The translations under genes and the position numbers were made by a program. DNA of 63,472 bases from Actinomycetota bacterium. GTDB taxonomy: Bacteria; Actinomycetota; Acidimicrobiia; Acidimicrobiales; Iamiaceae. Position 1 is the stretch's first letter, and each line of letters opens with the position of its first letter. The notes beneath the pieces were generated by a model. It was not told the origin of the DNA, searched no databases, and was given only the letters and a program-made list of their open reading frames with translations. Shown piece by piece: positions 56,457-63,472 of this stretch. The DNA lies in NCBI GenBank assembly GCA_016185275.1, contig JACPNX010000025.1:1-63472 (forward strand), given 5' to 3'.

Positions 56457-56690
56457 GTGCTCACGATCGCCATCGTCGTCGTTCACTCCATCGTGTCGCT
56501 GATGCTGCTCGGCACCGTGCTGCTCCACAGCGGCCGCGGTGGCGGTCTGTCGGACATGTTCGGCGGCGGCATCGGTGCCTCGGCGCTCGGCTCCTCGGTG
56601 GCCGAGAAGAACCTCGACCGCATCACGGTGACGTGTGCGCTGATCTTCACGTTCACCACGATCGGGCTCGGCATCATCCTGTCGCGGTAA
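56457..56690 (+). CDS. secG: Preprotein translocase subunit SecG
   Basis: 77 aa from GTG 56457; GGAAGG is upstream. Two TM helices (LTIAIVVVHSIVSLMLLGTV and ITVTCALIFTFTTIGLGIIL) joined by a Gly/Ser-rich loop with LLHSGRGGGLSDMFGGGIG and SALGSSVAEKNLDR, the SecG signature. Accessory subunit of SecYEG in the membrane. Usually next to tpiA in actinobacteria; here displaced by the importer operon but in the same orientation. Confidence 0.95.
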   Translation: MLTIAIVVVHSIVSLMLLGTVLLHSGRGGGLSDMFGGGIGASALGSSVAEKNLDRITVTCALIFTFTTIGLGIILSR

Positions 56691-56868
56691 GGCGGTTGGC
56701 GGCGGCCGGTGGGGGCCGGGGCTGGTCGTGGCCACCTTCGACGGCGTCGAGCTGGGCGAGGCTGGGCGAAGCGGGCCGCACTGGGCGAGGCGCAGCGGCC
56801 CCCGGTATCCCGACACCCACACGGGTCCGCGTCGCGCCGAAACTGGTCATCGCCGCGGCGGCTCGCGC

Positions 56869-56874
56869 TAGGGT
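56869..56874 (+). promoter_or_regulatory. Candidate -10 (TAGGGT) of tRNA-Leu(GAG)
   Basis: TAGGGT followed by TGCCCGCT, 33 nt before the mature tRNA. The core TAGnGTTGCCCGCT is shared with the rpsA promoter candidate at 7217. A TGGTCA at 56844-56849 is the nearest -35-like hexamer (19-nt spacer). Confidence 0.4.
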
Positions 56875-56907
56875 TGCCCGCTGCACCGGCACCGCTCGGG
56901 GCACCAC

Positions 56908-56992
<85 letters not shown>

Positions 56993-57221
56993 CGACAGGA
57001 TCGGCGCAAGGCCGCTGGTCAGGGGTAGTGCGGCGAGGCTGGCGGCGTGGCTCGGGAGGCCGCTTGTCAGCGATTTGTCAGCAAGTTCTCGCTCCCTCTC
57101 GTTGTTGCCCACGCGCGATCGCTGCTGGATCAAGCGCCGCGAGGGGAGCCCCGAAACACCGGTCGGGGGCAGTCTCGTATATCGTGACGACTGCCCGCGA
57201 AACACGCGATCGTTCACCCGC
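56993..57221. other. Leader region of the four-gene accessory operon
   Basis: 229 nt without a gene. AT content rises (two TTGTCAGC words around 57065 and 57077, and TATATC at 57178-57183 as a possible -10 about 40 nt before the first ATG). The minus-strand frame crossing this area and the tRNA is an antisense artefact. No integrase remnant was recognisable. Confidence 0.3.
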
Positions 57222-57980
57222 ATGCCGAAGCTCACCTCCCGCAACTGGATCTACCTACTCCTCCACGTCATCGTCTTCGTCGTGGGGGTTCTCTTCGTGC
57301 GCGAGAGGGGCGCGGTCGCTTCAGGCGTCGGTGCGTCGCTCATCGCTGCAGCGATCGCCGGCTGGGTGCTGTTCGTCTGGGTCATGGTCAACCAGGAGCA
57401 GGCAAGGCGGCTTGATGTCCTGGCGGGCCTGGGGCTTATTGACGCGTTCACAGCGAGGTCGTCCCAGATCAAGCAGCGCTACGACGACCGGCTCGCTGGC
57501 GCTCGCCAGTCGATCGACATCATGGGCTTCGGGCTCCGCCAGCTTCGCGAGGACTACCTCAACGACTTCAGTTCCTGGGCCGCACGAGCGCACGTTCGCA
57601 TTCTCTTGATCGATCCCGATGCACCTGGTCCGGCGACGACCTATGCGACCCAACGGGACACCGAGGAAGGCAACGCGGTCGGAGGGATCGCGTCCGACGT
57701 TCGGGAGTTCCTTGCGCAGACCGCTGACGTGCGCCAGCGGCTCCCAGAAGGCTTTCAGGTGCGGCTGTACTCAGCCCTGCCCAGCATCAACATCTTTCGG
57801 GTGGATGACGAGCTCTTCTGGGGCCCGTACCTCGTCAAGACTCAGAGCAGAAACACGCCCACCTTCCTGGTGAGCAGGGGCGGAGGTCTGTTCGATCGGC
57901 TTGTCGAGCACTTTGAGGCGCTGTGGAATGACCCCTCGCTGTCGCATCCGCCGCCGGCCCCAGCGCCTGCCGACCCGTGA
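57222..57980 (+). CDS. Two-TM protein with unknown cytoplasmic domain (accessory operon gene 1)
   Basis: 252 aa from ATG 57222; no Shine-Dalgarno sequence is visible. TM1 about 8-27 (YLLLHVIVFVVGVLFV) and TM2 about 36-56 (GASLIAAAIAGWVLFVWVMV) form a hairpin anchor. The rest is a cytoplasmic alpha/beta domain: RYDDRLAGARQSIDIMGFGL, VRILLIDPDAP, FQVRLYSALPSINIFRVDDE, and a C-terminal FDRLVEHFEALW. The order of strands and the final aromatic helix are reminiscent of a phospholipase-D-like fold without HKD residues, which is a guess. The stop overlaps the next start (GTGA). A membrane sensor or effector for the product of the enzymes downstream would fit. Confidence 0.85.
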   Translation: MPKLTSRNWIYLLLHVIVFVVGVLFVRERGAVASGVGASLIAAAIAGWVLFVWVMVNQEQARRLDVLAGLGLIDAFTARSSQIKQRYDDRLAGARQSIDIMGFGLRQLREDYLNDFSSWAARAHVRILLIDPDAPGPATTYATQRDTEEGNAVGGIASDVREFLAQTADVRQRLPEGFQVRLYSALPSINIFRVDDELFWGPYLVKTQSRNTPTFLVSRGGGLFDRLVEHFEALWNDPSLSHPPPAPAPADP

Positions 57981-58948
57981 CGCGAGTGATCGGCTACCCT
58001 CGTGTCCATGCGGGACTGTTCGATCTCGGTTACGCGACTCCCCGCCAGTACGGCGGAGTCGGAATGGCCGTCGATGGGCTGCCGACCGTGGTCTCCGCTC
58101 GACCCGCGGATCAATTCTCCATCGACGGTGTCGAGCTCGTTGATCGAGCCGCAGTAGCGGACCTTGACAGCGCCATTACGCGTCTTGCCGGAGGCGGGCG
58201 CCGAGCACCAGTGTCAGTGACGGTAGAGGCCGTGCCAACCCAGCATGTGGGGCTCGGAACCAAGACGACGCTCCTGCTAGCAGTTCTGAAGGCGATCTCC
58301 GAGGTCGGGGGACTCGGGATGACCGACGGGCAGCTTCGGCTCGCGAGCGGCCGAGGCGGAACGTCAGGCATCGGCGTGCACGCGTTCTTCAGTGGCGGCC
58401 TCGTCATCGACGGCGGCCATCGAACTGATCCGCCGCGTACGTATGGGCCTTCCTCCTCCGCCGCGCCGGTGCGACTGCCGCCTCTCGTCGCGCGGGTTGT
58501 CATGCCACCGGCCTGGGCAGTCACGTTGGTTCTCGCCGATGGGACTCGCGTCGCAGGTGATGATGAGGTCGCCGCGTTCGAGGCGCTTACGCCCGTACCC
58601 GATGACGAGGTGCGACGAGCGATCGCCTTGGCGGTGGTGGGTCTGGCCGCCAGCGCAGCGTGCGAGGACTTCTCCGCGTTCGCAGAGGCACTCGTGGAGA
58701 TGCAGCAGGTGGGGTTCAAGGCGCGAGAGGTATGTGCGCAATCGACTCCCGTGCGCGAGCTCCTACGCGAGCTGACCCACCTGCCGCGATCTGCAGCCGG
58801 CATGAGCAGCATGGGCCCCTTGCTCTTCGCGGTGTCCGACGGAACTGATCCTTCGATCCACGAACGCGCTGAGGCAACAGCCAAGGCTGGAAGCGCGACG
58901 GTCCTCGGCACGTTCAGGTTCCGCAACGCTGGGTTCGAGGTCCGATGA
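57977..58948 (+). CDS. GHMP-superfamily enzyme, beta-RFAP synthase-like (accessory operon gene 2)
   Basis: 323 aa from GTG 57977. Three blocks match beta-ribofuranosylaminobenzene 5'-phosphate synthases: N-terminal YPRVHAGLFDLG with YGGVGMAVD, central VGLGTKTTLLLAVLKAI (GHMP loop), and the diagnostic GRGGTSGIGVHAFFSGG at about 125-141 followed by DGGH. A late SMGPLLFAV block is GHMP motif 3. In methanogens the enzyme joins PRPP to p-aminobenzoate with loss of CO2, giving a C-riboside for methanopterin. This host has no other methanopterin genes in view, so another PRPP-derived C-nucleoside is possible. Overlaps both neighbours by 4 nt. Confidence 0.88.
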   Translation: MTRVIGYPRVHAGLFDLGYATPRQYGGVGMAVDGLPTVVSARPADQFSIDGVELVDRAAVADLDSAITRLAGGGRRAPVSVTVEAVPTQHVGLGTKTTLLLAVLKAISEVGGLGMTDGQLRLASGRGGTSGIGVHAFFSGGLVIDGGHRTDPPRTYGPSSSAAPVRLPPLVARVVMPPAWAVTLVLADGTRVAGDDEVAAFEALTPVPDDEVRRAIALAVVGLAASAACEDFSAFAEALVEMQQVGFKAREVCAQSTPVRELLRELTHLPRSAAGMSSMGPLLFAVSDGTDPSIHERAEATAKAGSATVLGTFRFRNAGFEVR

Positions 58949-60615
58949 GCTCTCCGGGTGGCTCGCGTCGAGCCTCGCCCCGGCGGCTCTTTGTCGAGCC
59001 GGGGCGACTGCTAGGCCGCGTCTACTTCTACACATCGAGCATTGAGAAGTACCTTCAGGCACGACTGGTGTTCGACCGCCACGGCCTAACTGTCGACTAT
59101 TTCAAGAGCAAGACAGAGCCTTACGACGAGGACTACGCGGGTACCACTCCCGACCTGTTGACAAAGGCGATATCCCAGATCACGGGGCGAATCGGGAGTG
59201 GGCACCCAGTGTTCGTTGAGGACACGTCGCTTCGACTCGAGGCGCTGAGCGAGCCCCTGCGCGACTACCCCGGCATGCACGTGAAGGATTGGTTCGCGGC
59301 CACCTCCTTCGAGGATTGCGACTCTGCACTCAGAGCCGCCGGCGGCGACCGAACCGCGGTTGTCAAGTCAGACATCGCCCTGAAAATCCCTGGACTCGAT
59401 CGGCCAGTGCTGTTTCACGGGGAGACGGCGGGCAGGGTCGCGGACGGACCGCCGGCGTTCGTTGTGAACCCGCAGTATCCGTGGCTGACGCCGGAGACGT
59501 TCAATGGGTGGTTTGTGCCTGACAGTTGCGGCCAGCCGCTAGGCGCGCTGCCTCTCGAGGAGGCCCTGGGCCACGACTTCCGAGTCCGAGCGTTCGAGCA
59601 CCTGATCGATCGGTTGGAGGAGTACGCGGCGGCCTTGAACCTCCCGCCCGCTGCGTACCGTCGCAAGCGGCCCCTCGCGAAGCAGGGCGAAGAGGCCGAC
59701 TCCCTGTTCTCGACCCCCTACGGCAACCCCGCCCCGGCGTTACTCGTCGTCGGTCGAACCTGCGCCGGCAAGACCACGTTCGCCGAGCATGTCTCGGCTC
59801 AGCACGGCCTGAAGTACATCGAGGCCAGCGCGGTCGTCCGCTCGCTTGGCGTCGAGCGATTGCCCGCTGACGACCCAGATGGCTTTGCCTTCGCGATGCG
59901 AGCACTAGATCAGCTAGGGCATGACATCGTCGCCCGAGAAATCGTACGGCGATACGGCGATCAGCTTGACGGCCCCTTCGTCGTGTCTGGGCTCCGCGAC
60001 GTCGAGGAACTGCGTTCCATGCGAGAGCTCGTGCCGCGGGTCAAGGTCGTGCTTGTCGAGGCGAGCGAGCGGACTCGCTTCGAGCGACACGTCCTACGTG
60101 CACGAGCTGGAGCGGAGCTCACCATCGGTGAGTTTCGGGCTCGCGACAGCAGGCAGGATGCGTTCGGCCTCCTGCCGGTAGTCGAGGATCTGGCTGACAT
60201 CCGAATCCTGAACGAGGGCAGGGTGGAGGAGTACCGCCATCAGGTCGACGCCGTGATCGGGGACCGCGGGTCCGAGCCCGGGGTGGACATGCGTGCGCAC
60301 CCACGCCATGGACCTGAGCACCACCAGCTCTACCGTTGCCTCAAGATCCTTCAGCAGGCCGGTGTGCCTCTCCAATGTGACGAGATCGAGGCTCGATCCG
60401 CTGAACTCGGAGCCGTCAGCATCCGCCACAACAACGCGAACAAGGTTCTGCGGGCAGTTCCCGCTTTGGCGCAACGCCTCGATCCAGCGAACGGCAATGC
60501 GTCGCAGCAGGATTCCGCGAGGGTCCGGTATGCGATCACTGGTCCGGGGGCTACGTATCTCAGCCTGCTCGATGGTCGCGGGGATCGATTCACATCGCAG
60601 AACGCCGATGACTAA
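58945..60615 (+). CDS. HAM1/ITPase-like + P-loop kinase + winged-helix-like fusion (accessory operon gene 3)
   Basis: 556 aa from ATG 58945 (ATGA overlap). Residues about 25-235 are a HAM1/RdgB-like NTP pyrophosphatase: YFYTSSIEKYLQARLVF (SxxK motif), VFVEDTSLRLEAL (catalytic acidic block), DYPGMHVKDWF, and PEAF-like FNGWFVPDS. Residues about 262-450 are a nucleotide or dephospho-CoA-kinase-like P-loop domain: VVGRTCAGKTTFAEH with Lys276, GPFVVSGLRDVEELR, VKVVLVEASERTRFERHV. Residues about 455-556 look like a winged helix: QLYRCLKILQQAGVPLQCDE and RVRYAITGPGATYLSLL. The combination could hydrolyse an odd NTP to NMP, or phosphorylate a nucleoside, under DNA-linked control. Ends in TAA, overlapping the methylase start by 8 nt. 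Confidence 0.88.
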   Translation: MSSPGGSRRASPRRLFVEPGRLLGRVYFYTSSIEKYLQARLVFDRHGLTVDYFKSKTEPYDEDYAGTTPDLLTKAISQITGRIGSGHPVFVEDTSLRLEALSEPLRDYPGMHVKDWFAATSFEDCDSALRAAGGDRTAVVKSDIALKIPGLDRPVLFHGETAGRVADGPPAFVVNPQYPWLTPETFNGWFVPDSCGQPLGALPLEEALGHDFRVRAFEHLIDRLEEYAAALNLPPAAYRRKRPLAKQGEEADSLFSTPYGNPAPALLVVGRTCAGKTTFAEHVSAQHGLKYIEASAVVRSLGVERLPADDPDGFAFAMRALDQLGHDIVAREIVRRYGDQLDGPFVVSGLRDVEELRSMRELVPRVKVVLVEASERTRFERHVLRARAGAELTIGEFRARDSRQDAFGLLPVVEDLADIRILNEGRVEEYRHQVDAVIGDRGSEPGVDMRAHPRHGPEHHQLYRCLKILQQAGVPLQCDEIEARSAELGAVSIRHNNANKVLRAVPALAQRLDPANGNASQQDSARVRYAITGPGATYLSLLDGRGDRFTSQNADD

Positions 60616-61450
60616 GACTCGGCCGTTCCTTCGCTGGGTTGGCGGAAAGGCTCGACTGGTCAGTCGACTCTCGCCCTCCGTCCCTGCGCTGGGTGACGAT
60701 TTCACCTACTACGAGCCGTTCCTCGGCGCTGGCAGCATGTTCTTTGCTGTCAAGCCCAAGCGCTCAGTCCTTGGCGACGAAAACCTGGACCTGGTCCAGT
60801 GCTACGCCAGAGTGAAGGCACGGCCTGACCTCGTGTGGCGTCATCTTCGAGCGCTGATGCCATGCCAGGGGCGCGACGAGTATTACGCCTTCCGCACAGA
60901 GTTCAACCGCTCCTCCGACTCGTTTCGGCGCGCCGCCCTATTCATTTACCTGAACAAGACGTGCTTCAACGGCATCTGGCGCGTCAGTCGAGCAGGTGAC
61001 TTCAATGTCCCCTATGGAGCCAAGGCAAAGCCCGGGTTCCCCAAACGCGCCGAGTTGTTTGAGTGCTCGAATGCGCTGGCGCCCGCCCGATTGAACCAGG
61101 GCGACTTCGAGTCCACGGTCGCCGGTGCGCGCCAGGGCGACCTCGTCTACTTTGACCCGCCGTACCTTCCGATGAGTGCGACCGCGTTCTTTCGCCACTA
61201 CACGGCCCACCGATTTACCACGGGGGATCACGAACGAGTGGCGCTCGTCGCGGCGCAACTGGCCTTGGACGGAGTCAACGTCATGGTGACGGAGGGCGAC
61301 AGCGAACTGGTTCGAAAGTGGTATCGAGACTTCGTGATCCGCGAGGTGGATGTGCGCCGGTCGGTCTCATGCGGCTCGGAGCGACACGACGCTCGCGAGC
61401 TGATCATCACCTCGTACGCAACTGAGCCATCCGCGTTGCCCTCGATCTGA
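60608..61450 (+). CDS. Dam-type DNA adenine-N6 methyltransferase (accessory operon gene 4)
   Basis: 280 aa from ATG 60608, 8 nt inside the previous gene. MethyltransfD12 family: N-terminal FLRWVGGKARLVSRL (SAM-binding and K-rich Dam motif), YYEPFLGAGSMFFAV (motif I), catalytic DPPY at 183-186 in LVYFDPPYLP, and LNKTCFNGIWRVSRAGDFNVPYG, which is the target-recognition side of Dam/DpnM-like enzymes. All essential motifs are intact. GATC is the usual target for this group but that is not provable here. No restriction gene is adjacent, so it is an orphan unless the operon partners supply the effector. Confidence 0.95.
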   Translation: MTKTRPFLRWVGGKARLVSRLSPSVPALGDDFTYYEPFLGAGSMFFAVKPKRSVLGDENLDLVQCYARVKARPDLVWRHLRALMPCQGRDEYYAFRTEFNRSSDSFRRAALFIYLNKTCFNGIWRVSRAGDFNVPYGAKAKPGFPKRAELFECSNALAPARLNQGDFESTVAGARQGDLVYFDPPYLPMSATAFFRHYTAHRFTTGDHERVALVAAQLALDGVNVMVTEGDSELVRKWYRDFVIREVDVRRSVSCGSERHDARELIITSYATEPSALPSI

Positions 61451-61477
61451 GGTCACCTGCCGTTCCCAAAGATCGTT

Positions 61478-61498
61478 GCCGCCACCCCTCTCGGCGGC
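61478..61498 (+). terminator. Weak hairpin after the accessory operon
   Basis: GCCGCC and GGCGGC (61478-61483, 61493-61498) with a 9-nt loop, followed by TTGCTCT. It is 28 nt after the methylase stop and could end the operon transcript. The remaining bases to 61564 hold the end of the first IS3 element. Confidence 0.35.
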
Positions 61499-61564
61499 GT
61501 TGCTCTGCATAGGCGGGGTGACGGGCGCGTCGCACTGAGCGGGCTCCGTTGAGTGGTCCAGCGG

Positions 61565-62134
61565 TTATGCGGGTGCTGGTTGGTGTCGGGTGGTCCAGGC
61601 CTGGGCGAACTCGCTCGGGGTGCGGTGGCCGTGGGCCGAGTGTGGTCGGTGCTCGTTGTAGTCGACGCGCCAGTCCTCGGTGATGACCTGGGCCTCGAGC
61701 AGGTTGTCGAACTGCGAGCCGTTGAGCAGCTCGTCACGGAGTCGGCCGTTGAAGCTCTCGATCCAAGCGTTCTGCCACGGCGAGCCGGGGTCGATGAGCA
61801 CGGTGCCGACGCTGTTGAAGCGGCACCAGTCGGCGACGGCGTTGGCGATGAACTCGGGGCCGTTGTCGAAGCGCACGAACGCCGGAGCGCCTCGGGTGCT
61901 CGTCAGTCGGTCGAGGGTCGCGACCGCGCGGTCGGCGTCGATGCTGCGCCCGACGACGATGGCCGGGCATTCCCGAGTGAACTCGTCGATCACGTTCAGC
62001 ATCTTCAACGTGGGGCCGTCGACGGTGACGTCGAACTGGAAGTCCAACGCCCACAGGGCGTTCGGCGCGATCGGGCACATCGCCCCCGACATGGGTGCCG
62101 ACCCCGACGGGACGCTTCTTGCGCTTGCGGAACC
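61565..62134 (-). pseudogene. IS3-family transposase (orfB) remnant, truncated and frameshifted
   Basis: Minus-strand frame ending at 61565 covers the C-terminal ~185 residues of an IS3 OrfB: NALWALDFQFDVTVDG (first Asp), FVRFDNGPEFIANAVADWCR (second Asp), PWQNAWIESFNGRLRDELLN (Glu) and YNEHRPHSAHG. All three DDE residues are present, but the N-terminal half and orfA are missing. Near 62083-62087 (GGGGG on the coding strand) one extra G puts the preceding KRKKRPVGVGTHVG out of frame with GAMCPIAPNALW. It stops at 62134, where a second IS3 element appears to start. Confidence 0.85.
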
Positions 62135-62158
62135 TGTCAATAGCTGGTTGCCGGGGTT

Positions 62159-63190
62159 CTATGCGGATTGGATGGTTGGTTTGTTGATCCAGGCTTTGGT
62201 GGGGATCTTGGCTGGGGTGGGTCGCTTGGTGAACCGTTCGGGGTGAGCAGCGGCGGCCGCGTCGAGGGTGGTTTGGCGGTGTTCGACGATGGCGGTGTGG
62301 TTGCCGTCGTGGAGGTCGGCGGGCCGGAGGTAGCCGATACCGGAGTGGTAGTGGACCTCGTTGTACCAGTGCACGAAGCGCCGGCACCACGAGCGGGCGT
62401 GGTTGATGGAGTCGAACCGGTCGGGGTAGTCGGGCCGGTACTTGAGGGTCTTGAAGTGGCTCTCGATGAACGGGTTGTCGTTCGACACCCGGGGCCGGCT
62501 GTGGGACTTGGCGACGCCGAGCTCGTTGAGCAGCTCGGCGACGGTGCCGGCGATCATGGGCGAACCGCGGTCGGCGTGGATGACGAGCTGGTCGCGGTCG
62601 ACGCCGTGACGGCGGCACGCTTCGCGGATCAGCCGACAGGCGTGAGCCTCGGACTCGGCGGCGTGGATGGACCAGCCGACGACCTTGCGGCTGAAGATGT
62701 CGATGATCGTGTACAGGTAGTAGCGGACACCCTTGGTCGGGCCTCGCAGGGCGGTGATGTCCCAGGTCCACACCTTGTTCGGGCGGTCCGCCTCGAGGCG
62801 GGGGACACCGAAGGAACCGGCCCGTTGGTGCCCGCCGCGGCGACGTTCACGGACCAGGCCTCGTTCGGCCAGCACCCGGTACATCTGGCGTTCCGAGCAC
62901 AGGTAGACGCCTTCGTCGAGCAGCGTCGAGTACACCTGGGCCGGGGCCAGATCACAGAAACGTTCCTCGCACAGGGTGGCCACGATCAGGTCCTTCTCGT
63001 CGTCGCCGAGAGCGGCGGGGTGGCGCCGGCGCGGGCCCGGTGTCGCCGGCGGCGCCAGCACGAGACGGCCGTCGTCGCGTTGGCGGCGGTGACGGTGCGA
63101 GCGGGGGTTCACCGCGAACGCGGTGCACGCCCGGGCGCGACCGACCTTCGGGGCGAACTCGTCGACGAGACCGTCGAGGGTGGCGGTCAC
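62159..63190 (-). CDS. IS3-family transposase OrfB (integrase catalytic domain)
   Basis: 343 aa from GTG 63190. HTH-21-like helical region around residues 70-120 (LAPAQVYSTLLDEGVYLCSE), then the rve DDE domain: VWTWDITALRGPTKGVRYYL (Asp), DQLVIHADRGSPMIAGTVAE (Asp), NDNPFIESHFKTLKYRPDYP (Glu), and YNEVHYHSGIGYLRPADLHDG. The domain is intact. Its start overlaps the stop of orfA as GTGA, so it may be translated by reinitiation rather than by the -1 frameshift usual in IS3. Confidence 0.94.
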   Translation of the reverse strand: MTATLDGLVDEFAPKVGRARACTAFAVNPRSHRHRRQRDDGRLVLAPPATPGPRRRHPAALGDDEKDLIVATLCEERFCDLAPAQVYSTLLDEGVYLCSERQMYRVLAERGLVRERRRGGHQRAGSFGVPRLEADRPNKVWTWDITALRGPTKGVRYYLYTIIDIFSRKVVGWSIHAAESEAHACRLIREACRRHGVDRDQLVIHADRGSPMIAGTVAELLNELGVAKSHSRPRVSNDNPFIESHFKTLKYRPDYPDRFDSINHARSWCRRFVHWYNEVHYHSGIGYLRPADLHDGNHTAIVEHRQTTLDAAAAAHPERFTKRPTPAKIPTKAWINKPTIQSA

Positions 63191-63472
63191 TTCGGCTCGG
63201 CGCTCTTGCGGCTGTGTCGCGACAAGAGCGCCGATACTTTTCCCTGGGCGTCGATCAACTCCTCCGCCGTCGCCAGTCGGCCCTCGAGCTCGGAGACCTG
63301 CTGGCGTAGCCGGGCGTTCTCCGCTCGCACCGGGTCACCCTTCGGGCCTGGCTTGCGCGCCTTCATCGCAGCCAGGGCTCCCTGATCGCGTTGGTCACGC
63401 CACGCCGAGATCAGCGAGGAGTACAGGCCTTCGCGGCGCATGATCTCACCACGTGCCGTCTTGGAATCGGCG
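63187..63472 (-). CDS. IS3-family OrfA, truncated by the window edge
   Basis: The frame is open from the right edge to TGA at 63189-63187 (about 94 codons). It reads ADSKTARGEIMRREGLYSSL at the edge, the second half of the OrfA helix-turn-helix, then a basic stretch (MKARKPGPKGDPV) and a leucine-zipper-like AENARLRQQVSELEGRLATA. ATG 63441 is internal, so the start lies outside. OrfA provides terminal-repeat binding. Confidence 0.88.
   Translation of the reverse strand, partial: ADSKTARGEIMRREGLYSSLISAWRDQRDQGALAAMKARKPGPKGDPVRAENARLRQQVSELEGRLATAEELIDAQGKVSALLSRHSRKSAEPK

Larger units (their letters stand above)
62135..63472 (-). mobile_element. Second IS3-family element, runs off the right edge
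   Basis: Left limit placed at 62135, where the transposase remnant breaks off and TGTCAATAGCTGG begins, compatible with the TG...CA termini of IS3 elements. It contains orfB (62159-63190) and part of orfA (63187 to edge). The far end, the inverted repeat partner and the target-site duplication are outside the window, so the insertion is inferred from the break in the remnant. Confidence 0.65.

Noticed and set aside
61453..61737. 94-aa minus-strand frame at the end of the old IS3 element
   Set aside because: Thr/Ser/Arg/Pro-rich out-of-frame reading of the transposase remnant.

Overview
High-GC (roughly 70%) chromosomal DNA, almost certainly Actinomycetota. Gene content supports this: an ANTAR response regulator next to polA, a four-domain S1 protein, PolA with a degenerate proofreading domain, RapZ with Arg in the P-loop, many GTG starts, and TANNNT hexamers placed 6-8 nt before start codons. 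The Tad pilus genes, dispersed membrane glycosyltransferases and the missing yvcK-whiA pair suggest class Acidimicrobiia; that class call is inference. The core order pdtaR-polA-rpsA-coaE-uvrB-uvrA and then uvrC-rapZ-gap-pgk-tpiA-secG matches two blocks that are separate in Mycobacterium tuberculosis. Here they are joined by a cell-surface polysaccharide region.

Layout. 1-900: tail of an ISL3-type transposase and a VapBC toxin-antitoxin pair divergent from bcp. 900-8650: bcp, tRNA-Leu(CAA), an EamA transporter, an ANTAR regulator, polA, a methyltransferase, rpsA. 8880-17351: Tad/Flp pilus genes (cpaB, cpaE, cpaF, a VWA-TadB fusion, tadC, a polytopic protein, flp), followed by a convergent NarL-type two-component system. 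20013-30705: coaE, uvrB and uvrA with membrane glycosyltransferases, an O-antigen-ligase-like protein and a flavodoxin; a perfect SOS box lies in front of uvrA. 31123-38769: polysaccharide genes (phosphoglycosyl transferase, three glycosyltransferases, methyltransferase, flippase, GDP-fucose synthase). 38856-46910: nadA, uvrC, two more GT-C proteins, a frameshifted methyltransferase, DUF2085, rapZ. 47035-56690: gap-pgk-tpiA, then a complete peptide-type ABC importer placed between tpiA and secG.

56908-63472 is accessory DNA. Directly after tRNA-Leu(GAG) comes a four-gene operon whose reading frames all overlap: a two-TM protein of unknown function, a beta-RFAP-synthase-like GHMP enzyme, a three-part HAM1/ITPase + P-loop kinase + winged-helix-like protein, and a Dam-type adenine methyltransferase. 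Two IS3-family elements follow, one apparently inserted into the other. I consider this operon the best candidate for an undescribed system: enzymes that would make or clear an unusual nucleotide, linked to a membrane protein and a DNA methylase. Its function is inference.

How the genes work together: uvrA, uvrB and uvrC give the full excision nuclease, with polA for repair synthesis. The Tad genes assemble a Flp pilus but lack a visible prepilin peptidase and TadE/F. The surface polysaccharide genes and the dispersed GT-C enzymes point to a heavily glycosylated envelope.
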